From: Effrenium voratum
Lineage: Eukaryota; Sar; Dinophyceae; Suessiales; Symbiodiniaceae
Reading direction: 5' to 3'
Assembly: GCA_963377175.1 (NCBI GenBank)
Contig: CAUJNA010000824.1
Location: forward strand, 757,501-821,500
Length of the DNA stretch: 64,000 bases
Part shown: positions 1 to 11,576 of the stretch, in pieces
Layout: each line of letters begins with the position of its first letter
Numbering within the stretch: position 1 is the first letter of the stretch
Program-made: the position numbers and the translations under genes
Notes under the pieces: generated by a model
Database searches by the model: none
The model's input: only the letters and a program-made list of their open reading frames with translations
Told to the model about the DNA's origin: nothing

Positions 1-120
1 AAAAAGGGGGGGCGGGTGCCAGAGACTGGACTCGAACCCTCAGCTCCCGGACCTGAAAGGCAGCTGGTCGAAGCCCACTGAAAGGCGCGATCCGTCAATT
101 CGGTACGTGTGATAAGTGGG

Positions 121-231
121 TAATAACCATGGTTACCCTCCCACCGACCAACATGCTTTCCTCTTGCAAAGGGGCTTTGTGCGCTTCCCTGTTGGTTGGG
201 GGGGAGGGTCCCGCAAAAGCCATGGTTATAA
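121..231. repeat. Inverted-repeat element, family H copy 1
   Basis: The arms ATAACCATGG (123-132) and CCATGGTTAT (220-229) form a perfect 10-bp inverted repeat around CCCTCCCACCGACCAACATG-like sequence. Outside this pair a second complementary pair (GTGTGATAAGTGGG near 107-120 against CCCACTTACCAAGCACAC further right) suggests nested palindromes. The CCTCCCACCAACATG core recurs at 5,799-5,899 and 20,054-20,148. It looks like a short non-autonomous inverted-repeat element; no coding capacity is seen. Confidence 0.55.
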
Positions 232-579
232 GTCTCAGTGGGTTTGTAACCAGGCTGTTCCCACTTACCAAGCACACTGCCCCCTTTAAGTAGCATTCGC
301 AGAGGCCAAAGTTCAAAGGTTGAGTATAGCCGCCTACAGTTTTCCGTTCCGGATTGTCATCCGAGTTTCTGAATGGGGTCCCACCCCCCTTTTGAACTAC
401 CTATTGTGTTTACTCAAGGATTGTCCTCATCTGAATCGTTTTCAACCACCTATTGTGTTTACTTAAGGATTGTCCTCATCTGAATCGTTTTCTTTCTTGG
501 GCCATGCTTCAAATGGGGCTTGAACTGTGAGGAGTCTGGACACGGAAACAGAAACTTTCTTCCGCCGCTGATGCCGAAG

Positions 580-693
580 GCCACGGCTACACGGCGGTGG
601 CGGGGCCGGTGGTGAAGGGCGGCTTCTACGAGGTGGTGCTGTTCCACGTGCCGCGGCAGGGCGCCAGCAGCACGAGGAGCGCGGCCAGCGCGG
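580..693 (+). CDS. Candidate exon 1 (unrecognised host gene)
   Basis: A GC-rich island reads GHGYTAVAGPVVKGGFYEVV and onward to VLFHVPRQG without a stop, right after an AAG acceptor at 577-579. The flanks are T-rich and repetitive, so the change in composition marks a likely exon. The right border is uncertain. Product not recognised; the alternating hydrophobic pattern suggests beta strands. Confidence 0.3.
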
Positions 694-976
694 GATGCGA
701 GTCAATACGGAAACCCTTTGGCAGCCCTGAGACATCCCCCAATACCTTGTCAATGAAGCAGTTTTTTTTTTTAGTTTTTTTTTTTCTTTTTTGCGGGGTT
801 TGGTGTGTTAATCATGATCCCCAACCAAATGAGTTACCATTTGTTCAAGTATGTTTATAGTTACAAATGCACATTGTGTATCATGTTTAGGTGGTAATTC
901 CTTTATTACTTAATTTGTTCCGCTTTAATCAAAACACACAACAGGAAAGGCCAACGCCGCTTTATCGGCGTGTGGG

Positions 977-1456
977 TCTCCGAAACCTCCCCAAAACCTC
1001 CCCAAAACCTCCCCAACCACCTCCCCAACCACCTCCCCAACCACCTCCCCAACAACCTCCTTAACCACTTGCCACACCAACCTCCCCAACCACCTCCCAA
1101 CCACCTCCCCAACCACCTACCCACCAACCTCCCCAACCACCTCCCAACCACCTCCACCACCTCCCCAACCACTTCCCCAACCACCTCCCCAACCACCTCC
1201 CCAACCACCTCCCCAACCACCTCCCCAACCACCTCCCCAACCACCTCCCCAACCACCTCCCCAACCACGTCCCCAACCACCTCCTTACCTCCTCCCCAAC
1301 CACCTCACCTCCTCCCCAACCACCTCGCCACCTCCCCAACCACCTCACCACCTCCCCAACCACCTCACCACCTCCCCAACCACCTCACCACCTCCCCAAC
1401 CACCTCACCACCTCCCCAACCACCTCCCCAACCACCTCCCCAACCACCTCCCCGAC
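977..1456. repeat. Minisatellite, CCAACCACCTCC units
   Basis: About 480 bp of direct repeats of a 12-bp unit close to CCAACCACCTCC, with variants carrying CTCACCACCT. It yields long spurious Pro/Thr-rich and Trp/Gly-rich frames on both strands. It ends just before the acceptor of candidate exon 2, so the pyrimidine-rich array could act as an extended polypyrimidine tract. Confidence 0.9.
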
Positions 1457-1473
1457 TTCAAGTCTCCCACCAG

Positions 1474-1518
1474 TGGACCCTGAGTCGCTGCGTGGACTTC
1501 TCCGTAGACCTTGCAGCG
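1474..1518 (+). CDS. Candidate exon 2
   Basis: A 45-nt island starts after CAG (1471-1473) and ends at a consensus donor GTGAGT (1519-1524). The frame DPESLRGLLRRPCSG crosses it. The strong donor is the main support; the exon is short and the product is not recognised. Confidence 0.3.
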
Positions 1519-1631
1519 GTGAGTTTGACCCCGGCCAGCGCGCAGAGCCGCGTGCTCGCGCCCCTGCCAGGCTGAACCGGGGCTCCTTTGGGAGGGTTCG
1601 GCGCCTTTGTTTCGTTGGCGGGTGCGATAGG

Positions 1632-1782
1632 TGCGGATGGTTGCGAAATCCATTTCGCACCAGGAAACCATAAGGTTTGTTGGTATTTACAGGGGAATCA
1701 TCAGTTTGCTGGTATTTGCGAGGGCAATCGACTCAGAAGCCAGGAGTTTCTTAGGTGCGTACGTTTTCGTCCATCCACAGTA
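1632..1782. repeat. Family A inverted-repeat element, copy 1
   Basis: It starts with GCGGATGGTTGCGAAATCCA and ends with CGTCCATCCACAGTA. Inside is the family core GGTATTTACAGGGGAATCAT. The ends are complementary to each other as in the other copies (20,599; 22,439; 33,137; 33,578; 50,203; 56,196). Non-coding, introner- or MITE-like. Confidence 0.6.
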
Positions 1783-3063
1783 GCATTGGATGGGTTTTGA
1801 GGAATGGATCATTCCAAATCTCAGCAAGTTGATCGGCTGGTCGGAAAGCTCCAGAAAGATCTTTGGGCACCTTTCACACCCCGAGTTTTTGGGTTTTGGA
1901 ATAGTTTAGGCCGAAGTATCCGCATTTTTCTGGGTATCTTTCCCTAGGGGGTTGGAATAGATCTCAGATTCCCAAACTAGCCACAAGGGAGCGAGTGAGA
2001 TGATACACCCCATAGCGTCTCCGCTGGTGGGGAAAAAGCAAGGCTGCTCTGAACTTCACGCCATTCATTGACCACATCATGTGTTGGTAGACAATTGGTG
2101 CCTTTTGGGTCCTTGTGGTTTCCTTTTCCAGACCAACTTGCTACCCAGAAGAAAAATAAAGGTTGAGTGGCGTGACTGTGTCTTTTTTCTCCAATTGCCG
2201 GACCCCTTTGCGGTTGGCATTCAAGGAGAAACCAATGGACACCTTTGCCATTGTAGGGGTGGCCAATGCCTACTTTTGAGAAATGCCCACGTGCCAACAT
2301 GGCCATCCATCGATTCGGTTGAATGGGAGAGGCGCGGACACCTGCTGGCTCTCCCCTGAGCTTCCGACGGAGATACAAGTCCGAGGCTTTGCGGCGCTTG
2401 GATGAGTCTCACCTTGGCTCTTGGGTTGGAAGTGTTGCTGAGAAACTTTTTGAGCCAATGTGTGTTCCCCCCCCCCCCCCCGGCTTTTCATGCTGACCAG
2501 TTTCAAATTCTTGTTTGGTGCAGGGGGCACTAATAACAGACCACAAATTCTTTGTGCAGGGGGCACAAGGCACTAGGAACACCTGCCCGAGTTTGAGGGG
2601 GGCAAGTTGTTTGCTCGTTCTGGGGGGGAAGTGGAATCTTCCTGTGGGATTTTGGGGTCCCTTTCGGGTTTCTTCCCTGCATCTTCAAGGAAGCGGCAAG
2701 CTTGCCTAGGGGTGTGTGTGTTCGTGCAGTTCATGAAATTCATGTGTTGAACAGAGCTGATTTGCACAAATAGACAGTGAGCTCACCCATTCCGGGGGAG
2801 AACACGTGGTTCTGGCCCCATGAAGTTTCCTTGCGTGAGGTGTCCTTTCAGCGTGGATGAGAATTCTAGCACCCTAAGGGTCATGACCCCTCCAATGCAG
2901 ACCCTCCAATGGAGAACCCCGACCAATTCCTCCCTCAACAAGAACCCATTTGGTTTGGCCCAAAAACAGTCGGGACCCTTAGGGCAACTGGCATCTTATG
3001 AGACCTGGCCGACCTTAGCTCATCTTCGACCGCATCTAATCGGACCCTTTGGCTTTCCTGATT

Positions 3064-3182
3064 TGGCCATGGTTCAAAACCAATGGGATTCCATTTTGGG
3101 ATAGGTGCACCACCCATCTTAGAACCTTTTTTTGCGGATTGGGATGTTCACTGGGGGTTCGGGGTTTTGACCCATGGCCATT
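3064..3182. repeat. Family J inverted-repeat element, copy 1
   Basis: It begins GGCCATGGTTCAAAACCAAT and ends near TTTTGACCCATGGCC. The interior GGGATAGGTGCACCACCCAT and GGATTGGGATGTTCACTGGG is shared with copies at 37,976-38,092 (opposite orientation) and 49,925-50,047. Confidence 0.5.
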
Positions 3183-5798
3183 TGATCCATGCTTCGCACA
3201 GAAAATCCGTTCAAGAGGTCACCAAGTGCGAACACGGGGCGACCAAAACCTGCTCCAATACTGCACCTTAAGGCAAGTGTCGGCGCCGTTTCTCCAACCC
3301 CCACCTGTTTTGTGACCTCCATTTTGCCTTTTGGTTACAGCCCCGCCCGAAAAACAGGCTGGGGAGGTGCTCCTTCAGTTGACTCGAGGTCCCGGTCTGC
3401 CCACAGTAGTGGAGGGCGAGTACCAGCTGCCTGCGGGTGGGAGTGCCACAATTCAGATCTCCGGGGCAAACGTGCGGCTCGGTTTGATGACGAATCGAGT
3501 CCGACCAAGCTCCTGTCTCCCTGGTTTGCTCCAAACAAGGCCTTGTTGAGGCCAAATTGGGTCGTATTTTGGGGCAAACAGGCAAGGAGGGAGTTAGAGG
3601 GCTGGTTGGATCCTATGTGTTGAGGCCTTTTTAGGGTCAAATTTTGGGAGTGGGGAGTTGGACGGGTGGTTGGATCCTATGATACCGGCAACAAAGGGCA
3701 GGAACACACCTTCGATGAGAGAAGACCATTTCCCTCAGACCTTCTTTCTGGTGGGGTCCCATGTACGCGATTGAGGGGTCTCCCGTTTTAGAAGCTATCC
3801 GGATCACTTTTGGACCCCTATTAATCCACAGGTCATTGGCAGATGTGTCGCATTTTCTAGGAACCTCCCTCCCTTTTTGGTTGGTTTTAAGGGGAAATCA
3901 AAAGCACATTCACCACTTTGGGGGTACCCAAAAAAAGACACACCCCTGTTCACAATCGAACGACTTGGCTTTGCAATCTTTCTGTGTCGGCTAAAAAGGT
4001 GGCGGGGGGGGGGGGGGGATGATTCGCAGACGGTTTGACAAGTTCTTGAAGCGCAGACATGGTTTGGGCTCATGCTTGCTGACGCCGCCGTCTTCTCTTT
4101 GTGCTTGGTGTTGCTCTTGTGTTTGTCGCATCACCATCTAGATTTATTCCCCGGAGTTAGCTCCCCTTTTTTTTTTTTTTGCTTTTTTTGGGGTCCCTTG
4201 GGCCTCCTCCGTCTTGCGCACGACACCCAGGTGAAATGCAAAAACAACAACTTAAAACAAGTCCTTGTTGCAGACCCTGCGTTTTGGGACGATTTGCAGG
4301 ACACAGACTGGTATGCAGGCAACAGGTTCGAATGTGCCCATGTTTGGCCCCATCAAAGCCATGGTTTCAGCATGAAGACCAGTTGGTGTATCCGCATGCG
4401 CGGCTTTCGATCGGGATGCAAGCACGTCCCGCCAAGACAGCCCGTGGACTGTCAGAGGACTGATCGTATGTCCGAAGTTGGGTTTCGGGGCCTAAGGCCA
4501 GGCCCATCACGAACTCAGCATTTCTTCCCCAGAATTCGCTCCCCCTTCTCCTTTTTTGCTTTTTTGTGTTCCCCTTTGTTTTCCACCAACCAGGCCAAAA
4601 ATATATTTTTTTGCTGGGGTCCTAACTCCAGCCAAGAAAGGTGCCCTCTCCTCAAAGCCTCGAAGATTGGTGTAGGTAATTGGTGGGAGCATGGGTGTGG
4701 CTAATTGGGTGGCTCAAATTTTCGGAGGACCGCAGAGGTTTAGCCTACTCCGTTTGCCTTTGGGTACCATTTCGGGAACTCCGATTCCTTTCTTTGAGCC
4801 ACACCCCATTGGACTGTTTCTTTGGGGGGGTAAGCCATTCTGATCCGGTGAGTAAAAAGTTCAGATTATTTTTGGCCAATTCTGATCCGGTGATTGGAGC
4901 CGCTCGAGGATCGTTCGCGCCATCATCTCCTCCTCAGATGCAGAGGTTCGAATCGGGCAGGCCGGGAAAAGGTCGTGAGAGCTGCCCAAGACGGCCCCTT
5001 GAAGTGGCTTGATTTTGAGGGGTTCTCAAAATTTGGAGGGTCACTTTTGAGGATGTCACCTGTAGATGATTATTAATGGACCCGGCAGCAGCTTTTACCC
5101 AGACCTAGCGGGTTTTTTCGCGCTTTGGCTGTTCATTTGCCGCCAGAACGCGGCACCTGCTCACCCGCCCGTCAGAGCCTGTCACAGACAGCTGTGACAG
5201 AGCCTCACAGCGGATGTGAGTAGACAGTTGATTGGATAGTTTTGTTGCTTTGCCGTTTGGTTGGCCACAAGGCAGTTGAATCTCGCTCTGATGCGCAAGT
5301 TGTTGCACGCCGCGTCTTTTCAACAGGTTTGCTAGCACTACTCCAACAAGAAGCTGTATGGCTAAGCATCCTCAAGGTCCAACTGAACCAACTAGGTCTT
5401 CGAAGTTTCGTGGCTCCAGATTTGCAACCATGTCATGATGTTTCGTGGTGCAATGGTCAAGCTCTTTCATCGTGCAGAGCCACAATGAAAACCACAAGTT
5501 GGGCCCTGCGGACGCGAAGACCCACTTTTCAAAAAAATCCAATGACCTGAGTCTTGCTGTGTTTTAGGAGCCAGGGGGAACCAGTCCAGTGGGGGGGGGG
5601 GGGGACGTTTCTAGAAAGTTTTTTTGGGATCCCTCGCTAATAGCAGTGGGGCATGCAAAACGACGGCTTGCCTACTCAAAGAGACCAAGAGGATGTCCAT
5701 GCACAAGTGGGATTGCCCACTTGACAAGGCAGGTGATGAAGGGCTAAACCCAAAAAACTATTTGTTTGTCCAACCCATCCACGCAAGATATGAGATTG

Positions 5799-5899
5799 CC
5801 CTTCCTCTCGCTAACATGGTACTTGTGGGGAGGTACCTGGAAGATCATTTTCCTCTTGCAGGGCCCCCCTGTCAGCTGCCATGTTAGTGGGAGGGAGGG
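5799..5899. repeat. Family H inverted-repeat element, copy 2
   Basis: CTAACATGG (5,811-5,819) pairs with CCATGTTAG (5,879-5,887); the pairing extends outward into CCTTCCTCTCG and GTGGGAGGGAGG with mismatches. The same core as the copies at 121 and 20,054. Confidence 0.55.
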
Positions 5900-6137
5900 T
5901 ATATACCTCTTTTTGGAGAAAGCTCCCAGCAGGCCTCTGCAAATTGAACCAAGTCTTCCAAAAACGTCCTGGGAGCTTCTGCATCCCCAGCATGCCTTAC
6001 TTGGCTGGCAGTTGGAAGTTGCACGGGGCTGGTTTAGGGTGTTCGGCCATCTCACAAGTGGTTGGTGGACATGAATCGGGACTCACCAAATTTTGATGTC
6101 CACCAAAGGGTCCCTAGTTAAAATTTACACCCATGTC

Positions 6138-6255
6138 CATAAGTGTCCTTTTCAGGTTAGTTGGGTTGAAAATAGATGGCTTCCACTGGCTTAGATGGGG
6201 TTTACAAACCATTTACCAGGGGAACCCATCTATTTTTCCACAAGGCCACCTATGC
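6138..6255. repeat. Family F inverted-repeat element, copy 1
   Basis: The ends are CATAAGTGTCCTTTT and AAGGCCACCTATG. The interior contains ATTTACCAGGGGAACCCATC, also present in copies at 15,455 and 20,934. Short non-coding inverted-repeat element. Confidence 0.6.
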
Positions 6256-6716
6256 CCACGTCAGCTCTAGGGGAGGGGTTCTCACCCTGAGTCAGTCTGG
6301 GGGAGGGTACACCCGGAAGAAAGGTTGGAAGAAATGGAGAGCCAAGAAGAGGTACCAGAATCGTATGGAAAACGGCCGGTTTCTAAAAAGAACGGTCCAA
6401 CAGAAGGAGTCGTATTTTTTGTGGTTGTTTGTTTTTTTTCTCCGTTTTTTTCTTCTTCTTTTTTTCTGAGGGGGGCATCTGCCGACTCAGGAGCCCCTGG
6501 AGCTTCTTGGCCTCGCGGAGGACCGGCATTTCTACTCAGGCGATATCGGCGACATCGATCTGCGCGAGTCGACGTCAACCATTCCCCCCACCACGGTTGT
6601 TGTTCTTCTTAACAAAAGAAACAACTCTGGATGTGATCCTCTTTTTTCCCCAACAGCTGAAAGCTTTGGGGTCTCAGCCCAGATAGGCTCCGGGGTAGTC
6701 TGGGGCGACCCTGAGG

Positions 6717-6787
6717 TAAGGTTCCACGAGGGTTCCACGGAGGTTCCACCAGGGTTCCACCAGGGTTCCACGAGGGTTCCACGAGGT
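6717..6787. repeat. Short tandem repeat GGTTCCAC(C/G)AG
   Basis: About six head-to-tail units of 11-12 bp close to AGGGTTCCACGA. Simple expansion, no coding meaning seen. Confidence 0.8.
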
Positions 6788-6904
6788 TTTGCGAGATTTT
6801 GGGAGGTAGGGTGCTGTTGGGGATATCCTTGGGGATATCCTTATGTTTTAAACGGAGGCCTGATTGAGCCAGCAAGCAGTGACTAGGAAAAACCTTTAGA
6901 TGGT

Positions 6905-6996
6905 TTGGATGGGTGGTTTGGGGATTTGAACCATATCTGGTAGAGGGTAGATGGGAGACCACCCCCTAATCATTAGCTAATCACCAAACCACCGGG
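6905..6996. repeat. Family K inverted-repeat element, copy 1
   Basis: It starts GGGTGGTTTGGGGATTTGAA and ends CACCAAACCACCGGG, so the ends pair through GGTGGTTTGG and CCAAACCACC. A second copy at 46,052-46,275 is interrupted by a family C element; a more distant relative lies near 13,079-13,165. Confidence 0.55.
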
Positions 6997-7340
6997 CTCT
7001 AAATCCAATAATTGGGAGGAAGCTGAAGTGAGGCTCCGGCCATTGGCATGCTGATGCCGGCGAGCTGATGCTTACTGGCGAGCTGATTGGACATCGGGTC
7101 ATGAGACCTAGTCCTGAGCTTCAAAATAAACTCTTCAATCAAACGGTTCCAAGAAGCTTCTTGGGGGCGGGGGCGGGGGGGGGCAAGCCCTCACCTTGCC
7201 GCCAGTTTCGTTCACATTTCTTCGAGCAGTCTGTGAACTTCATTTGGGAGGGGCATGGAGGAAGGAACCCACTAAATGTCCCACGCCATACCAAGGAGTT
7301 TCCCATGTCACAGGGACTCATTCCGATTTTTCCCGGCCAT

Positions 7341-7485
7341 GCGGCGAGGTGTCGGGCAACCGGTGGCGCTGAAGGCGTTCGTAGGGCCAAAGCCATCTGC
7401 CTGCCCCCGGCTGCGCCTGCAGTTGGTGGCGCTGAGCCTTGGATGGAAACGTCGATCGAAGGAATCGGTTGCGAATCTTTCGATG
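7341..7485 (+). CDS. Candidate exon 3
   Basis: A GC-rich island with the open frame RRGVGQPVALKAFVGPKPSA, then CPRLRLQLVALSLGWKRRSK. Composition differs sharply from its flanks. The minus strand is also open here, so frame and strand rest on agreement with the other + strand islands. Borders approximate; product not recognised. Confidence 0.22.
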
Positions 7486-10091
7486 GTGGCCATGAACAAA
7501 CCCAATCATTGGACAGCAAACTCTCCAGAACGAGGTTCAGCCATCGCACCAGTAGTGGATAGCACAGATTCATACTTTGGGGCTGCACAATATCAGCCCT
7601 TCAGATTGGCTCAGTTGGGCAACAAGGAACCAAAGATGGAAAAGTCCGGCGGTTTGCCCTAGCTCTTGACCATCTTGAGCGTGGGTATGTCTTAAAATTG
7701 GGGACCCCTGGATGTGTTTCAAAGCAAGCTAAAAGGACACCACCTGGAGGTGTCCCCTATTCCGACCCCTTGGGCGAAACGGTTTCCTTGGCTTTCCCAT
7801 TCGGAACCTCTACCCTTTGCAGTCCAGGGTCGGGATTTGACGCCAAGCCTCTGAGGGAGACAGCGGCGGCCTCTACGTGCTCCACTGCTACGCCACTACA
7901 GGCGCATCTTTACGATGATTCTGTCTCTGTCTCTGTCTATATCTGTTTATATATGTGTCACATTTGGCGGGTTTTGGGTATGTGTTGTTTGTATTTTCCT
8001 TTGCATTGCCGTTATTGTTTGTCGTTTTTGGAAGGGGGTGGGGTGGGTGGTTGGGGGGGGGGTTGGGTGGGTATACTTTGTCGTCTTTTTCGGGTTGTGC
8101 GCAGGTGTTTGGGGCCAGAATATAAACTCCAGTCTTGGGTTTTTGCTTCATAGGGGTCCCCCAGATTTGGTGTCTCTTTAGGTAACCATTGCGCACTGCA
8201 AGTTTCCCGCTTTTGGTACGTCTAGTTGAAGCCCCTCTGTCAAACCCTTGTGAGCGTCCCTTTATTTCCACAAGGTCGCGGAGTCACGTGGCTATCAACC
8301 ACTCCTTGTTTACTCACTTGCTGGGAGGTCCAGTGAGACTGTATTCATGGCTGATTCGCAGGTTCCACTAAATTCCCTGGCTGAAAAACTCACCCGGGGC
8401 ATGAGGGATTCCTGAATGCTTGGTGAATCATTCTCATTTGTGCTTCCCTTCGCATCAGGCCGTGACGGCTACATATGAAGATAAATGAAGGTCGGGGCTA
8501 CCTGAGAAACGGGGGCCACGGCCACCGAATGGATCACTGTGGAACAAGATAAATAGTGACTCCATCTGAAACAGGAATAAATCTATGCCACCTACATATT
8601 TATCTACACATCTATAAGTCTAGGCAGCGCATACGTCTAGGCTGCACTTATACAAGTAACCTGCATGCAGCTCCATATATATATATATACAAATATATGT
8701 GCGAATGCAGACACATGTGTATATATTATGTATCCACACATAAGCACAAACAATATATATATATATATGCACATACATGTTACACATGTTCTAGGGGAGG
8801 AGTTGAAAACTCCAGCTCCCAAAGCTTCCAAGGTGGAGTACGATGCAACGCCGACAGTCTGCGACGATGGAAGACGAAGAGTAAGAAGAAGAGGAAGAAG
8901 AAAAGGAAGAAGCGCAACAATAAACATAATGATCCTAATAAGACTTATAATAATAAGAAGAAACAAAAAGAAGAAGCAGAAGAACAAGAAGATGTCCCGT
9001 TTTCCCCCAGCCTTGCGGTCAGGCCTTGGCGCAGCAACTGGCTGCGGCGCTTCAAGAGCAGGCGGCCGGCGCCGGGCTGCAGCGAGTGGCCGCGGTTCTT
9101 GGCAGCGAGGCGTCTTCGCGCGGGTTTCGCGCGCGGGGAGGGGGGGTGTTGCCGGAAGAAGGGCCTTGGATTCTTCTGGGTGAATTATAACGACCTCACA
9201 CGACCTCACCCCAAATGGTGGTTTATGTGGGGAATATCCCTCCAACCACCTTATTTCAGGCTGGTGAAATTGGGGTGGAAAGAAAACGGGGTGGCACCCC
9301 CCAAAATTGGTGGTTTACCTTTGGCGAGTTTGACTTGCAAGGGACGAGACTTGGATTCTTCTTGTTTGGGATATTTGTACGGCACATGCATCGCCCCGGC
9401 CGCTTGGAGTCACTATATATATATATATATATATGTGTTTTAGCCCCCCCGAACAAAACTTGTGGGTTTTCCTTTTTGGCTACCCCCAAACAAAGACAGA
9501 CCCATGTATGACTACAGAAACATCTCTTTCCAAAAATAGACGTGGACAGGAGGGTTCTGGCAAACGTCATTTTCAAATTGGTGGCAGTTTTGGTGTTTCT
9601 CTTGTGTTTTTTGTTTCTGAACCAGCATGTGGAAAGAGGCCACAAACATGCACTCCCCCTTTCCCCTCCCCCCAAGCGATGTATCGGCTCGCCGTGTACC
9701 AGTGCAAGCATGAGACCACACCATGAAGGGCCCTTGCTAAGCGTGAGCATTGATTTGGATTCGACCTTTCGAAAAATCCTAAACCAAGGGAAGGCTGATG
9801 TCCACTACCAGAGGTTCACTAACGCCTCACAAAGTGGACCTTGGCTTCGGCTTTCGTAAGACAGGTAAGGCCTTGAGTTTTATCGGAGGTTTCTTGAGGC
9901 CAAAAACCAAGAGGGCGGCACAACTTGGACCCACGAAACTGGAGCTGGGTGAGTTCCATGTGAGGTTTCTCCAAATTCGCTCGCAAGCCAAGCCGCGCGC
10001 AATTGAAGCGCTCCGCCCGTCGCGCGTCGCGCGGGTCGAAGCGAACGAGCCCGCGCCGCAAGCGAACTCGAGCGAGCGGCGAACGGCGCCA
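7486..10091. other. Non-coding stretch with microsatellites
   Basis: It contains a TCTGTCTATATCTG run near 7,920, G-rich runs near 8,040-8,070, TA/ATAC microsatellites at 8,655-8,785 and 9,413-9,434, and a GAA-rich purine tract at about 8,870-9,000 that produces a false basic frame. No exon can be defended, although a GC-rich patch lies at about 9,010-9,150. Confidence 0.5.
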
Positions 10092-10170
10092 GGCCGGGGC
10101 CGGGGTGGCGAGTCTGGAGGTGCGGTCCCCTGCCGCGGAGCTGCGGCTGGAGCTGGGCCTCGAGGCTATC
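10092..10170 (+). CDS. Candidate exon 4
   Basis: After GCCAG the island reads GVASLEVRSPAAELRLELGL in one frame, with a GC-rich, strand-forming pattern. It is followed by a G-run (10,190-10,330) with no coding character. Product not recognised. Confidence 0.25.
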
Positions 10171-10933
10171 GGGGGATCTGCGGGATGGAGGGGGGTGGGG
10201 GGAAGGGGGGGGGGGGTTTGGTCAGGGGGGTGGAAGTGGAGAAGCAGAGGGGATGCCTCAACGAAGAAAGACGGGGTGTGTGGAGTGCGTGGGGGGGGGG
10301 GGTGGGGGAAGGGGGGAAGGGGGGGGATTTTTTGGGGGGGAGCAGCCACGCAGGTCTGACTTGGTTTGAGGGTAATTACAATTTTTGTTGCTGTTTCAAT
10401 TGGAGCCAAGACGAAGCAATTTTGGACGTCCCCTAAAGCAAGACGGGCCACCCATAGTGCTAGTGTGGATGGAGAAATCCATTTCGAGCCGTTCAGGCCC
10501 TATCTGTTTGGGGGTGTCTTTTTTGATGGGAGCCCCCAAAATGGTGGTTTGCCTTTTGCTCTGCCTTTAAAACCACAAGAAAAAGCTACCCTTTAAAGGA
10601 AAGACAGACCATTTGGGGTGGGATTTTAAAGGAAACTCAACCGGCAAACCGAAAAGGGCAACCATGCCAGCGGGTGCCTCTCCAAGTCCAAACAAGCCTG
10701 GCAAGAGGAAAACCACCAAGAACCAGCTTGGCCAAAACCGACCACCAGACCTGTGGTTCGCCACTATCCGAATCCAAAGGCCCCATGGATTCGGAGAAGC
10801 TTCGAAGCCCGGTGCAACCAAACCCGAACAATCGCCCAAGTCCGAAACGGAAGGCAGGAAGTGGTTGATCACTCGGGGCTTATCGAAACCCAACCGTGTC
10901 TGATTCGATTCAATGTAAATGCCAAGAAACGGT

Positions 10934-11082
10934 CTGGTTTCCACCATAGTTTCATTTCGTGGTGCGAAATGGATTTCGCGACCATCCGCAGTAGTAATTA
11001 TTGCCCAGATTTGTCAAACCAGAAATCATCATTCCAGGGTTGCTTAGGTGGTGCCAAATGGATTTCGCAACCATCCACTGTA
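10934..11082. repeat. Two adjacent family A segments
   Basis: The first segment ends ATGGATTTCGCGACCATCCG CAGTA near 10,994; the second ends ATGGATTTCGCAACCATCCA CTG near 11,081. Between them, AATTATTGCCCAGATTTGTC is nearly identical to 13,387-13,408. The right end runs directly into a family C element. Confidence 0.5.
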
Positions 11083-11198
11083 ATGTTGACCCCAGATAAA
11101 TCAACCCCATGTTTATTCCTCCAAAAGTGGCCACCTTTCACCCAGGAACCCCCCTCTACTAGTAGGCCGGGGTTGAAATTGATATGGGGTCAACAGTA
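11082..11198. repeat. Family C inverted-repeat element, copy 1
   Basis: It begins GTAATGTTGACCCCAGATAA (shared first bases with the preceding repeat) and ends GATATGGGGTCAACA. The 12-13-bp termini TAATGTTGACCCC and GGGGTCAACATTA define the family. It lies about 70 nt before candidate exon 5. Confidence 0.6.
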
Positions 11199-11266
11199 TG
11201 GGTCAAAATTAAACCACCAGGAATCAGACCATTCCAGGTGCGAAATATCACCCGACCGCCCCTTCA

Positions 11267-11387
11267 GCTGTCAGTCGCCCTGGCTGCCCTTGGAGCTCGT
11301 TCTGCTGCGGGAGGGCCAGGAGGACGCGTGCTTCGCCCGCGACGCGCGCTTCGCCCGGGTGGATGCGGGCCGTTTTTTGTGGAACAG
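11267..11387 (+). CDS. Candidate exon 5
   Basis: The open frame LPLELVLLREGQEDACFARD continues to ARFARVDAGRFLWNR, preceded by CCCTTCAG and followed by a possible donor GTCGGA at 11,388. GC-rich and non-repetitive between repeat-rich flanks; one of the better host exon candidates. Product not recognised. Confidence 0.33.
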
Positions 11388-11461
11388 GTCGGAGATGTTG
11401 GACTCCCCGAAAGCTGTGGGAACCCGAAGCCTGTTGCTTTTTATCAGCTTCTTTTTTTTTT

Positions 11462-11576
11462 GGAAGGGTGTGCTGGGGTCAGTTGGATGCATCTGCTGGT
11501 TGACTTTGGGATGGTCATCTGGATGGAAGGGTGTCTTTGGGATCATTTGGGTGCATCTCCTATTTGACTTGGTAGG
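11462..11576. repeat. Local tandem duplication, about 57 bp x 2
   Basis: GGAAGGGTGT, TTGG(A/G)TGCATCTCC and TTGACTT(T/G)GG occur twice in the same order. Diverged tandem duplication without coding features. Confidence 0.6.

Larger units (their letters stand above)
1783..7340. other. Long non-coding stretch (intron or intergenic)
   Basis: No convincing exon is seen. It holds the J, H, F and K elements listed separately, poly-G/C runs at about 2,467-2,480 and 4,005-4,018, T-rich runs, and a local duplication around GGTTGGATCCTATG (3,604-3,682). Frames here are short and overlap on several strands, as expected by chance. Confidence 0.5.

Noticed and set aside
970..1575. Pro/Thr/His-rich frame of about 200 codons over the minisatellite
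   Set aside because: Produced by the CCAACCACCTCC repeats; open frames exist on both strands at the same place.
8556..9443. Frame of 295 codons with Lys-rich middle
   Set aside because: Made of TA microsatellite, GAA tract and a GC-rich patch; no conserved pattern and the opposite strand is also open.
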